From contig JBCCHB010000037.1 of assembly GCA_039028975.1 (NCBI GenBank), positions 45,251-109,250 on the forward strand: a stretch of DNA of 64,000 bases. Direction: 5' to 3'. Under the pieces are notes generated by a model, which did no database searches, had not been told where the DNA came from, and was given only the letters and a program-made list of their open reading frames with translations. Made by a program: the position numbers and the translations under genes. The stretch is from JAHBNG01 sp039028975. GTDB taxonomy: Bacteria; Chloroflexota; Anaerolineae; Caldilineales; Caldilineaceae. This document shows, in pieces, positions 1 through 9,824 of this stretch. Every line of letters starts with the position of its first letter. Position 1 is the stretch's first letter.

Positions 1-3000
1 ATAGATGGCATAGCACCATCGGAGACCCTGGAAAGGTTGTGGGAAGCCGTTGAACAGGGGCTAATCGTTCCCAAAGATGATCTGTATAAATTGGTAGGTA
101 CTCAGAAGGTCAATCCCGTCTTCTCTTTCCTCCACGATCGGGTTCGACAAGCTGCCTACTCGATGATCGAAGAGGCGCGCCAGAAAGATACCCACCTAGA
201 AATCGGTCGTCTACTGCTAGACAACATTGATCCAGAAAAAATTCTCACAACCATCTTTACTATCGTTAATCACCTCAATCAAGGGCGTCTCTCCATCACA
301 GATCCCATAGAGCGAATTCAGCTGGCCGACTTAAATTATGGCGTTGGTTTGGCTGCCAAAGAGTCAGCTGCCTACGAAGTTGCTTTAGAGTACTTTACGA
401 TCGGCATGGAGCTTCTGCCTGTTGAGCGATGGATCGACCTGCACTACTCCTTGACCTTTGCTCTCTATCGGGAACGCTATGACTTAGAATATATCAACGG
501 AAATAAAGAATCTGCCCAATTGCTCTTTGATGAAATCATTCGTCAAAACACACGGAAAGTGGATCGGGCAGAAATCTATAACATTACCATTGTGAATTAT
601 ACCCTCCAAGGCAACTATGACGGTGCGGTAAAGCTTGCCCTGCAAGCATTAGAAGAGTTAAGTATCTCATTCCCTCGTGTCGATCGCGATAGAGCCATCA
701 TTCAGGAACTCAATGCAATCCAATACAACTTATCCGACCGAGACATACATGAATTGGTTAACATGCCGCTGATCACTGATCCGATGTACCGGCAACGCTT
801 TAAACTCCTAACCAACGCCGCTTCACCCGCCATGTTTATTGATCCTCAACTCTTTACATTGCTCACCTGCCATACTGTGAATCTCGCTTTACAGCTTGGC
901 AATACACCTGAGCTGCCTTATACCTACTCCTGCTATGGAGTTATCTTGGGGAGCAATATGGGACAATATCGCGAAGGACTGGAATTTGGGCAATTGGGGA
1001 TTGACCTAAGCGTTAAGCTAAGAAGCAGCACCTACCACTGTCGTACACTCTATTTATTTGCCCATGCCCTCAGCTCGTGGCGAGAGCCGTTACGAAACTC
1101 CCTTCCTTTTGCACGCCAAGCTTATCAGCAAGGTATGGAATCAGGTGATAGGCAATTTACTGGTTATGCCTATTTCCCTATTATGACAGCATTTGTCTAC
1201 GGTGGAGAGCCTCTGCCAACTGTACTGAGTGAGATTGAGAGAGGGGGGGAGGTTGCCCAACAAACAAACAACCAGATGATGTTCAATGTCTATCTGGCTT
1301 ATCGACAATTTGTCTACAATTTGCAAGGTCGGACAGCGGACGAGCAGACGTTCAATGATGAAGCGTTTGACGAGTCCGATTTTCTCGCAGCGGCACAATC
1401 TGACAGAATGTCTGTGGCCACTTTTTACATCACCAAATGTCAGGTTCTCTATACCTATCACCACTATGAAGAGGCATTGGCATACGTGCGTATGGCGGAG
1501 CCTCTCTTGGATAGCATGATGGGGGTTTGGAGTGTTGCTGAGTTGACATACTACCGTACACTTGTCATGCTTGCCCTCTATCCCCACCAGAATCAAGAGA
1601 ACCAGCAACTCTACCGGCAGCAGATTCAATCAGGATGCAAAGAGATCGAAACATGGGCTGATAACACCCCGGTAAATTTTATGCACAAACTACATCTCGT
1701 CCAAGCAGAGGCGGGGCGTGTCTTCAGCGAAGATACACTTCGCGTAGTTGATCTCTATGATCGGGCCATTGACTCTGCTGTAGAGCATGGCTTTACCCAT
1801 CAGATTGCTTTGGCTAATGAATTAGCGGGACGGTTTTGGCTAGAGCGCAAAAAACCAAAGCTGGCAAAAATATACCTCGTCGATGCCCAATATCAATTTC
1901 ATCTTTGGGGAGCGGAACGCAAAGTTGCAGCCATGGGAAGTACGTATGCCCAATGGATAAGCGACCCGCATACGTTTCCAAGTCGGCCAACAGGGAGCTT
2001 TCTCCCAGGGGACCTGACATCGACAAACCCAGCCTTAGCCAACAACCCAGCATTGTCCAACTCTACATCGGTAAATGTGGCAACGGATGGGTTGATTCAT
2101 CGTGAACAGATTGACACCCAGGCTACGTCCTTTAACCATACCTCGCAACACTATGCGACAGGAAATTTCCTCGATCTAATGAGTATTGTCAAGGCCTCCC
2201 AGACGCTCTCTGGTGAAATCATACTGGATAAGCTCTTAGGGAAGTTAATGCAAGTCATTTTGGAAAATGCAGGGGCACAACGCGGTCTTCTCCTGATTCC
2301 CAGTGGTAAAGAGTGGACCATCGAGGCTAGTTTGACAAGTGAACAAGAGCAGCTTGAACGCATGAAAGCTGTGCCTCTGGAAACCATGAGTGAGTATCTC
2401 CCAGTAAGCCTCATTCACTATGTCATCCGTACCAAACAGAGCGTTGTGCTAAATCACGCTGCCAAAGATGGACAATTCACCCAGGATCCATATGTGCTTC
2501 GCCAGCAGCCCAAGTCTGTCTTGTGTCTGCCGCTTGTCCATCAGGGTATGGTTATGGCCGTTGTCTATCTGGAAAATAATCTGAATAGCGCGGTATTTAC
2601 CACAGAACGTTTAGACGTCCTAAATCTCCTATCTACCCAGGCCGCTATCTCTATTGAGAATGCCATGCTCTATAGCTCTCTCGAGGAGCAAGTGGCTGAG
2701 CGTACAGCAAGATTAACCGAAGTAAATGAGCATCTTCAGCATGATATTCAAATCCGACGAGACGTAGAAAAATCTTTGCGCCATAGTCAAGTCCGTTTGA
2801 CTCAGGCTCAGAGTATGGCTCAGCTTGGCTCTTGGCATTGGGATCTAAGGACAAATACCTTTGATAGCAGCGAGCAGATCTATGATATCTGTGGTCTTAC
2901 GCAACAAGCGCAGCTGGCTCGAGAGTCGGCCCCTGCGCCGGAAATCGAGGTGAACCCAGCGCGAATCACCGAACTGAACCTTGAACTATACGAATCTTTG

Positions 3001-4977
3001 ATCCATCCCGATGATGCTATGGAAGTTCGCCAGACCTTTGAGCAAGCATTAGCCTCCAAACTTTACTTTAGCACCGAACATCGCCTAATTCGCGCAAACG
3101 ATAGTCGTACCCGAACGATCATTGTGCAGGCCCAAATTACTCGCGATTCAAAGGAAAACCCCGTCGAGATGATTGGCGTGATGCAGGATATTACTGAACG
3201 CAGGCAATATGAAGGATTACTCAAAGAGGCCAAAGAGGCCGCCGAAGCAGCGAATCGAACCAAGAGTACTTTCCTGTCGAGCATGACCCACGAGCTAAGA
3301 ACCCCCATGAATGGCGTGATTGGCATGACAACCTTGCTCATGGATACCAACTTATCACCCGAGCAACTTGATTTGGTAAACACGATTCGTACCAGCGGTG
3401 ACACATTGCTCGCCATTATTAATGACATATTGGACTTTTCCAAGATTGAGGCCAATAAGCTTGAGATGGAGGCCGTAGAATTCGATTTGCGCCGCTGTAT
3501 CGAAGATGCCTTTGATCTGATCTCATCCCAAGCCGCAGCCAAAGGGTTGGAACTAGCCTATTTTATTCCCAAGGATGTTCCTACGTTCCTCATTCAAGAT
3601 ATTACTCGCTTGCGTCAAATTCTGGTCAATCTACTCGGAAATGCTGTGAAGTTTACTGAGGATGGTGAAATTGTCGTTACGATAGAGAGCAACGCATCTG
3701 AATCGGCCACCAGACCAAATTCCAGCCACCAGATCAGCCCGAACAGTGTATCCCAAAAACTTTCTATTAGAAGCACAGGGTTTAAGGAAGGGTTCAACGC
3801 ACATACTCAACCAAAAACTAGTGCTGATAAGAAAGATGCAGGTGAAGGACTCAATCAAGTTCAATACATAATTTCTGTAAAAGATACGGGCATTGGCATT
3901 GATGAGGAGCGCCTCCACACCCTCTTTGAATCGTTTAGCCAAGGTGATGCTTCCACAACGCGCCGTTATGGTGGTACGGGTCTAGGCTTGGCCATTAGCA
4001 AACGATTAAGTGAATTAATGGGTGGCTCCATGTGGGTTGAGAGTCAAGTAGATGCTGGATCGACATTCTCCTTTTCAATTATGGCCGCCCTCCCAGCAAA
4101 TGCTCCAGCGGAAGAATATCCAGACCAAACAGTCCTCATCAATAAGCGAGCCGCCATTCTGAAGGGGAATGAGACTACGCTGAGCTTTTTGCAGCGCTAC
4201 CTCCAGCAGTGGAAAATGTCCTCAGTCGTTTTCTCCCCTGATGATAGCAGCACCTGGCCTAGCAAACGAACCGATCCTATTGATCTATTCATCCTCGACT
4301 GGCATCAATCTGCCCAGAATCAATCTACCCAGCATCAAGCAGACATAGAGCGCCTCTTATTACTCTATCCAACTATCCCAGTAATTGTGCTAACCATGCG
4401 TGGACATCGCCTGCCTGACTTTCTGCAATCTGAGACCGTTCAGACTATCAACAAACCGATTAGACCATCCCAATTGTGTGAGATGCTCTATACGCTCTTC
4501 CAGGGTGAACATCGCTCCATACCTATACCGTCACAGACTGCACAATTTGACGTTTCACTGGGTGGTGAGCACCCCTTGAGTATTCTGTTGGCCGAAGACA
4601 ATCTAGTGAATCAGAAAGTTGCCTTACGCATCCTTGAACGCTTGGGCTATCAGGCAGATGTAGCTGCAAACGGTTTTGAAGCCATTGATGCACTGAACCG
4701 GCAATCCTATGATCTGATTCTTATGGATGTAAATATGCCAGAGATGGATGGGGTAGTTGCCACTCAAGAGATTCGCCGCAGCCAGCCACCTGAACGGCAA
4801 CCTCATATCATTGCCATGACAGCCAATGCCATTCAAGGAGACAAAGAGCAATATCTAGCCGCAGGTATGAATGATTATGTAAGCAAGCCTTTTCGCGTTG
4901 CGGAATTGGTCGAAGTCCTGAAGCGGGTTGAGCAGCGAGGAAGCTCAGCCCATACACTTTTACTGGATCCACTTTAG
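1..4977 (+). CDS. Hybrid sensor histidine kinase, C-terminal part of a multidomain AAA/TPR-GAF-PAS-HK-REC protein (5' end outside window)
   Basis: The reading frame is open from base 1, so the true start lies upstream; the first possible start inside is TTG at 37, used for numbering here. Residues 1-670 are helical, typical of the region after the AAA ATPase in PknB/AAA/histidine kinase proteins (HDRVRQAAYSMIEE near residue 31). A GAF domain follows at about 705-880, a coiled-coil linker, a PAS domain at about 925-1060, HisKA with the phospho-acceptor His1085 in MTHELRTP, HATPase_c with DTGIGI and GTGLGL boxes, a degenerate receiver at about 1365-1490, and a canonical C-terminal receiver with Asp1564 in LMDVNMPEMDG. 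It is probably a cytoplasmic signalling hub whose input is unknown. If the family pattern holds, a Ser/Thr kinase domain lies upstream of the window. Domain calls are firm; the ligand and the target are unknown. Confidence 0.9.
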   Translation: MDGIAPSETLERLWEAVEQGLIVPKDDLYKLVGTQKVNPVFSFLHDRVRQAAYSMIEEARQKDTHLEIGRLLLDNIDPEKILTTIFTIVNHLNQGRLSITDPIERIQLADLNYGVGLAAKESAAYEVALEYFTIGMELLPVERWIDLHYSLTFALYRERYDLEYINGNKESAQLLFDEIIRQNTRKVDRAEIYNITIVNYTLQGNYDGAVKLALQALEELSISFPRVDRDRAIIQELNAIQYNLSDRDIHELVNMPLITDPMYRQRFKLLTNAASPAMFIDPQLFTLLTCHTVNLALQLGNTPELPYTYSCYGVILGSNMGQYREGLEFGQLGIDLSVKLRSSTYHCRTLYLFAHALSSWREPLRNSLPFARQAYQQGMESGDRQFTGYAYFPIMTAFVYGGEPLPTVLSEIERGGEVAQQTNNQMMFNVYLAYRQFVYNLQGRTADEQTFNDEAFDESDFLAAAQSDRMSVATFYITKCQVLYTYHHYEEALAYVRMAEPLLDSMMGVWSVAELTYYRTLVMLALYPHQNQENQQLYRQQIQSGCKEIETWADNTPVNFMHKLHLVQAEAGRVFSEDTLRVVDLYDRAIDSAVEHGFTHQIALANELAGRFWLERKKPKLAKIYLVDAQYQFHLWGAERKVAAMGSTYAQWISDPHTFPSRPTGSFLPGDLTSTNPALANNPALSNSTSVNVATDGLIHREQIDTQATSFNHTSQHYATGNFLDLMSIVKASQTLSGEIILDKLLGKLMQVILENAGAQRGLLLIPSGKEWTIEASLTSEQEQLERMKAVPLETMSEYLPVSLIHYVIRTKQSVVLNHAAKDGQFTQDPYVLRQQPKSVLCLPLVHQGMVMAVVYLENNLNSAVFTTERLDVLNLLSTQAAISIENAMLYSSLEEQVAERTARLTEVNEHLQHDIQIRRDVEKSLRHSQVRLTQAQSMAQLGSWHWDLRTNTFDSSEQIYDICGLTQQAQLARESAPAPEIEVNPARITELNLELYESLIHPDDAMEVRQTFEQALASKLYFSTEHRLIRANDSRTRTIIVQAQITRDSKENPVEMIGVMQDITERRQYEGLLKEAKEAAEAANRTKSTFLSSMTHELRTPMNGVIGMTTLLMDTNLSPEQLDLVNTIRTSGDTLLAIINDILDFSKIEANKLEMEAVEFDLRRCIEDAFDLISSQAAAKGLELAYFIPKDVPTFLIQDITRLRQILVNLLGNAVKFTEDGEIVVTIESNASESATRPNSSHQISPNSVSQKLSIRSTGFKEGFNAHTQPKTSADKKDAGEGLNQVQYIISVKDTGIGIDEERLHTLFESFSQGDASTTRRYGGTGLGLAISKRLSELMGGSMWVESQVDAGSTFSFSIMAALPANAPAEEYPDQTVLINKRAAILKGNETTLSFLQRYLQQWKMSSVVFSPDDSSTWPSKRTDPIDLFILDWHQSAQNQSTQHQADIERLLLLYPTIPVIVLTMRGHRLPDFLQSETVQTINKPIRPSQLCEMLYTLFQGEHRSIPIPSQTAQFDVSLGGEHPLSILLAEDNLVNQKVALRILERLGYQADVAANGFEAIDALNRQSYDLILMDVNMPEMDGVVATQEIRRSQPPERQPHIIAMTANAIQGDKEQYLAAGMNDYVSKPFRVAELVEVLKRVEQRGSSAHTLLLDPL

Positions 4978-5162
4978 ACTCTCCAAGTATAGATCGCTTT
5001 GTCTACTGGTATACGAGCATCCAACGGATAGCATCGGGCGATTAAGCGCCGCGCAGTCGTATATCAGCCAATTTAGACGCGCCCCGCAAGTATTCTTAAT
5101 CCATTATAGACTACGCCTAAATGCACCTTCTTTCCTGAGTAAACTTTTAATGGGAGATGTAT

Positions 5163-7064
5163 ATGAGACGTACCGCTGAATGCAAGCCGATAGAACCAGA
5201 CAGTTCTGTCAAACCGGAATTAACGGAATCACATATTTGTTCGGACCCCCCGATTGATCAATCCCTCCACGACACACTTTTTCAAGACACACTTTTACAA
5301 GATACCCTGGTGCAAGACAACCCAGTGCAAGATAATGCCCTAAACAATCACAATCCACCTTCCTTTCCATCGCTCAATCGACGGGATATGTTGCGTCGTA
5401 TTGGGGCCATTACCGCCACTTCCTCTTTGGGTGCCTTGGCAGCTAAGGCTATGCCTGTAGAGGCTCAGAATTCTGCTGAGCAATCGACTTCAGGACAGAT
5501 GCAGGTACTTCCTACGATGGCAAATGCCGTTGAGGTGGAACCATTGCCCGAACTTGAGGTCATTGCGTTTAACCGGATGAGCTTTGGACCTCGACCAGGT
5601 GACCTGGAGGCATTTCGTAGCCTGGGAGATACGCCCGATGAGCGACACCTAGCATACGTGGATCAGCAGCTCAATTCTAGTAGCATTGACGACAGTGCTT
5701 GTGAAGCCATATTGGCTCAACAGGGGTACATGACCCTTGAGTTGAATTTGAGTGACACGTGGACCAAATATGTTCTGAGAGAAGGAGACGAAAACAAACA
5801 GAATGATCGCTATCTTCCGGCAAAGGAAGTTGTCCGTTCTGCCTTTCTTAGAGCGGTCTACAGTAAACGGCAGTTGGATGAAGTGCTTGCTGACTTTTGG
5901 CACAACCACTTTAATGTCTACGCCTGGAACCGTTGGGAGGGGCCAACCTTCCGTCTCTACGATCGGGACGCAATCCGCGCCAATATGTTGGGAAACTTCC
6001 GCCAGATGTTAGAGGCAGTGGCCAAATCTCCGACCATGCTCTACTATCTAGACAATCAGTCCAACACAGGTGGGGAACCCAACGAAAACTATGCTCGGGA
6101 AGCATTTGAGCTGCATACCATGGGGGCAGAAAATTACTTGGGCGTACTTGATCCAGAGCAGGATGCGGACCAGATCTTTGATGGGAATGGACTCCCCATT
6201 GGCTATATTGATTATTGGGTTTATGGAGCAACTACATGCTTCTCTGGCTGGCGCGTAAATAGTGAGACTGGGCAATTTGAGTTTGACGAATCTGCTCATT
6301 TTGATTACCCCAAACTTGTGCTTGGTGCCACGATTCCACCATTTCAAGGGGAAAAAGATGGCCATGATGTATTGGATCTGCTGGTGAACCACCCTGGTAC
6401 TGCCCGATATGTTAGTCGCAAGTTATGTCGTCGCTTCATCTCAGATAACCCACCCGAAGAGGTGGTTCAGGCGGCTGCCGATGTCTTTTACGCCAATCGT
6501 GCCGCGCCCGATCAACTTAAGAAAGTTGTGCGAACGATTTTGCTCTCCGATGCGTTCAAAATCACTTGGGGCGAAAAAATAAAGCGACCTTTTGAGTATG
6601 TTGTTAGTGCCATGCGTGGTACCAACTATGATTTTGACGCCGAACAACAATTCTTTTGGCGTTATGATCCGGCTGGGCAACCGCTCTACTCCTGGCCTGC
6701 TCCAGATGGTTTTCCCGATATGAAGGAGAGCTGGCTTGGAACTATGTCCTTTCTGCAGAGGATGCGAATTACAAATTACTTGATGGAATGGACATTCCCA
6801 GATGAACATCCTATGGCGAAACAGCGACGTTTCCGACCAGGTGAACAGACACCTTCTTCGTTGAAATCGCCAAGAGCGTTGATCGATTATTGGAGCAACC
6901 GTATTCTGGGCCGCGCTCTACCTGTTGAGGAGTCGGACGCCATTGTGGAATTCATGGCATCTGGGCGCAATTGGGATCACGATCTGCCCCAGGATGATAT
7001 CGAAGAACGGTTAGCCTATGCGATTGCGCTGATTCTCATGTCATCTGTCTTTATGTTGCGTTAG
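5163..7064 (+). CDS. DUF1800 family protein with Tat signal
   Basis: A 633-residue protein recognised as DUF1800 by FNRMSFGPRPGD, FWHNHFNVY and NYAREAFELHTMG. A twin-arginine motif (LNRRDMLRRIG, RR at 73-74) followed by a hydrophobic stretch predicts export folded through Tat. ATG 5163 is preferred over ATG 5157 because the GGGAG at 5152-5156 abuts the first ATG but sits 6 bases from the second. The 72 residues before the RR are unusually long for a Tat signal and contain an imperfect QDTL/QDNP repeat. DUF1800 proteins usually occur beside DUF1501 proteins, as here with a 45 bp gap. The molecular function is not established; roles in a secreted or surface-bound complex have been suggested for the pair. 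Family assignment is firm, function is open. Confidence 0.9.
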   Translation: MRRTAECKPIEPDSSVKPELTESHICSDPPIDQSLHDTLFQDTLLQDTLVQDNPVQDNALNNHNPPSFPSLNRRDMLRRIGAITATSSLGALAAKAMPVEAQNSAEQSTSGQMQVLPTMANAVEVEPLPELEVIAFNRMSFGPRPGDLEAFRSLGDTPDERHLAYVDQQLNSSSIDDSACEAILAQQGYMTLELNLSDTWTKYVLREGDENKQNDRYLPAKEVVRSAFLRAVYSKRQLDEVLADFWHNHFNVYAWNRWEGPTFRLYDRDAIRANMLGNFRQMLEAVAKSPTMLYYLDNQSNTGGEPNENYAREAFELHTMGAENYLGVLDPEQDADQIFDGNGLPIGYIDYWVYGATTCFSGWRVNSETGQFEFDESAHFDYPKLVLGATIPPFQGEKDGHDVLDLLVNHPGTARYVSRKLCRRFISDNPPEEVVQAAADVFYANRAAPDQLKKVVRTILLSDAFKITWGEKIKRPFEYVVSAMRGTNYDFDAEQQFFWRYDPAGQPLYSWPAPDGFPDMKESWLGTMSFLQRMRITNYLMEWTFPDEHPMAKQRRFRPGEQTPSSLKSPRALIDYWSNRILGRALPVEESDAIVEFMASGRNWDHDLPQDDIEERLAYAIALILMSSVFMLR

Positions 7065-7109
7065 GCATCGGACTGTTATTCCCCTTACTCATTTTTTAGG
7101 AGAAGTAAA

Positions 7110-8651
7110 ATGGCAACTTTTAGTAGACGCGGATTTGTTGTGGGTTGCTCATCAGCTATTGCTGCTATGGCAGGGGCAAGGCTCAGTTATGTCGCATTTG
7201 GTAGTCCCGAACAAGAACCGAACCAAGAGGTTCTGTTGGTCGTCTTTTTGCGGGGCGGAATCGATGGTCTAAATGTCGTTCCAGTATTGGGCGGTGTGGA
7301 TCGCGGCATATATGAACAGCAACGTGAGAATATCCAGATCCCTGTAACGGGCGACAATGCTGCTTTACAGCTTGACGACCGTTTTGGATTACACCCAGCG
7401 GCCGCACCGCTCTTTGAACTCTATCAGGACAAAAAATTTGCCGTCATTCATGCCGCGGGGTTGCCCAGCGACACGCGCAGCCACTTTGACGCTATGAAAG
7501 AAATGGAATTGGGCACACCGGGTTACAAGAACAGCCATACCGGATGGCTGGCCCGCCACATTCAATCCGCTAACTTGACTGGTGGTGCAGTTGCTTCGGC
7601 CGTTTCCGTTGGGAACCTACAGCCCACTTCGCTAGCAGGTAGTTTGGATGCCATTGGTATGACATCCCCCAACGACTTTGGCTTTGGTGGTAACTGGCGT
7701 TATGAAGACGCACAACGCTCTGCACTCCGTAAGATGTATGGGCGTGACAGTTGGATTCATGCAGCGGGGACTCAAACGTTAGACGCTATTGACCTTCTGG
7801 AACTGGGCAACCCAGGTCGCTATGAGCCAGCAAACGGAGCCGACTACCCGAACGGCGGTTTTGGAAACAATCTGAAATCGATTGCCCAGATGATCAAACT
7901 GCAGTTGGGTATGCAAATTGCTACAGTTGATCTGGGCGGTTGGGATACCCATGAATATCAAGGGGATGCGGGGGCCGGTTACTTCTCGGATCGCCTAGGA
8001 ATGGTTGCCCAAGGGTTACATGCCTTCTACACAGATCTAAGCAGTGACCCGAATGGGGCCAATAATGGTCATCGTGTAACGACGGTTGTCATGAGTGAAT
8101 TTGGCCGTAGCCTGCGCCAAAATGGTAGCCGAGGAACAGATCATGGCCATGGAAACGTGATGTTTGTCCTGGGGGAGAATGTAAATGGTGGGGTTGTTTA
8201 TGGGAAATGGCCCGGTTTGGGGACCAATCCCGATGGCTCAAGCCAACTCTATGATGGCCGAGATCTGGCAATCACCACGGACTATCGACAAGTTCTGAGC
8301 GAAATTCTAATCCGGCGCTTTGCCAATCCCAATTTGGGTGTTGTCTTCCCTGGTTATGCAGAGTACCAGTCCCTTGGCATCGTTACCGGGACCGAGCTGC
8401 CACCAGTTTATGATGAAAATGCCAGCACACCTACACCAACGCTTACGCCGACCAAAGCAGCTGACGGTGGCTCGGCGATTATCCCACCAACAGTGACATC
8501 CGTACCCGACCAGCCTCTATCAACCCCAACACCGGTACCCACATCAGAACCGACTTCAATGCCCACGTCGACGCCTACATCAACGCCAAATAGACCCGAT
8601 ACGGGCCTTCCCAACGAATCAGGCGTTTATATCCCGTTGATGACCCAATAG
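7110..8651 (+). CDS. DUF1501 family protein with Tat signal and Thr/Pro stalk
   Basis: A 513-residue protein preceded by a good ribosome site (AGGAG, 7 bases before the ATG). The N-terminus has a Tat signal (FSRRGFVVGC, then a hydrophobic Ala-rich stretch). The body matches DUF1501, related to the sulfatase/alkaline phosphatase fold: VVFLRGGIDGLNVVP near the start, DLGGWDTHEYQ, MSEFGRSLRQNG and GTDHGHGNVM. Residues about 435-505 form a low-complexity Pro/Thr/Ser stalk, and the protein ends in GVYIPLMTQ, a terminal motif shared with two other secreted proteins in this window. It is co-transcribed with the DUF1800 gene. It probably acts outside the membrane, tethered or held by its tail. No substrate can be read from the sequence. 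Confidence 0.9.
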   Translation: MATFSRRGFVVGCSSAIAAMAGARLSYVAFGSPEQEPNQEVLLVVFLRGGIDGLNVVPVLGGVDRGIYEQQRENIQIPVTGDNAALQLDDRFGLHPAAAPLFELYQDKKFAVIHAAGLPSDTRSHFDAMKEMELGTPGYKNSHTGWLARHIQSANLTGGAVASAVSVGNLQPTSLAGSLDAIGMTSPNDFGFGGNWRYEDAQRSALRKMYGRDSWIHAAGTQTLDAIDLLELGNPGRYEPANGADYPNGGFGNNLKSIAQMIKLQLGMQIATVDLGGWDTHEYQGDAGAGYFSDRLGMVAQGLHAFYTDLSSDPNGANNGHRVTTVVMSEFGRSLRQNGSRGTDHGHGNVMFVLGENVNGGVVYGKWPGLGTNPDGSSQLYDGRDLAITTDYRQVLSEILIRRFANPNLGVVFPGYAEYQSLGIVTGTELPPVYDENASTPTPTLTPTKAADGGSAIIPPTVTSVPDQPLSTPTPVPTSEPTSMPTSTPTSTPNRPDTGLPNESGVYIPLMTQ

Positions 8652-8707
8652 CACCATTTATATATACTCAGTCGTTAGACATGCAACAGGCTGCACCACA
8701 TGACCGA

Positions 8708-9808
8708 TTATTCATTTCTTCGCAAGAGAAGCAGGAGCAGAGCAACCCCTAGCATAGAAAAGAAGGTGATTCCCGACCAGGGTATCTGTACCAAGGGCAA
8801 CGCCGTTCGTGCATCTTGTGCTGTCGTGGGGATGGGTGATTCAGCCGGTGTAGCAGCTTCCGCTGAAGCCCCTTCCCCGTCGTTTCCACTCTGACTCGCT
8901 GCACTATCTTGGGATTCATCAGGCGATTCTTGTGTTGCAACAACCACATGGTGGGTAGGTGTCTCAAGCGGACTTTCTAGTGCTGGCACCATTGTGGAGG
9001 TATTTACGATGGTCGGTGTTGGTAGGGGTGAAAGCGGCCTGGTTGACTCGGGGAAGCTTGGTGAGGGAACGAGTTGGCTATCGACCGTTGATATTGCTGT
9101 TGGCATCGGTGTGGGTAAGGGAGAATCCAACCTACCTGTGCTAGTAGCTGCTCCAGCCGAATCTTGCTGGGCCAGAGAGGGTAAGCTGATATCGATTTCG
9201 CTTTCTCGAACTTGTTCAACGCCAATAAGCCAGGCCGTCCCTCGAGTCGCTATCATCACCTGATCATTGACCTGATAGATAGGACTAATGGCTACGACAA
9301 AGCGCTTACGTCCCCGTTGAAGCCCCTCTTTTAAGATAAAAACAGGTTGTTCTGGGATGCTATGGGTAGGTGCATCGAGTGGAGAAATAAAGGGTAGCTC
9401 TTCACCGGTTGGCCCGATGGCAGTAGGCAAAGGCTGCACTGCAATGGGTATCTCCCATGGCTCTTTCTGGGTGGCCTCCACAAAAGCTACAATCTCGTCC
9501 GACGAAGGCAATTCAGCATCTGCAAGTTCTGCAACTGTCAATCGATATGACGGCAGCGGCAGATCTAGATAGAGTTGACTGGTCCAGCCAGCTTCTACCA
9601 GCTCCTCTATAGAATCCAACGCCCCATCCGCTGGGACATCAATTCTCCACTCCAAAGCCAAACCAACATCACTTTGCAAGAGCTGCACTGGATCGGCTTG
9701 GGTGGATTGGGCGAAAGTCGTGCTCAGCGATGGGTTACATATCAGCAACAATCCAAGCCAAATCCACAGGCATTTTACTTTCGGACTATGTAGTCGCAAT
9801 AGGTTCAT
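8708..9808 (-). CDS. Exported, C-terminally membrane-anchored protein of unknown function
   Basis: The chosen start (ATG at 9808) gives 366 residues opening with a clear signal peptide (MNLLRLHSPKVKCLWIWLG, then a Leu-rich stretch ending near FAQ). An upstream in-frame start at 10039 would overlap most of 200 bases of the kinase gene and is unlikely. The first two thirds form an unrecognised globular region. A Pro/Thr/Ser-rich stalk follows, then a final transmembrane helix with a positively charged end (LLLLLLRRNE). The topology is that of a type I surface protein without an LPXTG box. It follows the sensor kinase gene after 16 bases, so the two are probably co-transcribed; it might be an output or an accessory of that sensor. 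Function not recognised. Confidence 0.75.
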   Translation of the reverse strand: MNLLRLHSPKVKCLWIWLGLLLICNPSLSTTFAQSTQADPVQLLQSDVGLALEWRIDVPADGALDSIEELVEAGWTSQLYLDLPLPSYRLTVAELADAELPSSDEIVAFVEATQKEPWEIPIAVQPLPTAIGPTGEELPFISPLDAPTHSIPEQPVFILKEGLQRGRKRFVVAISPIYQVNDQVMIATRGTAWLIGVEQVRESEIDISLPSLAQQDSAGAATSTGRLDSPLPTPMPTAISTVDSQLVPSPSFPESTRPLSPLPTPTIVNTSTMVPALESPLETPTHHVVVATQESPDESQDSAASQSGNDGEGASAEAATPAESPIPTTAQDARTALPLVQIPWSGITFFSMLGVALLLLLLRRNE

Positions 9809-9824
9809 TCCGTTCCGATAACCG

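Noticed and set aside
1141..1629. 162-residue reverse-strand frame inside the hybrid kinase
   Set aside because: A shadow of the kinase gene, without ribosome site or family features. The same holds for the other frames opposite or inside long genes, such as 3063-3542, 6441-6809, 16737-17192 and 28482-29003.
8590..8651. Sortase-type signal (LPNES) at the end of the DUF1501 protein
   Set aside because: It is not LPXTG-like enough and has no hydrophobic helix or basic tail after it.
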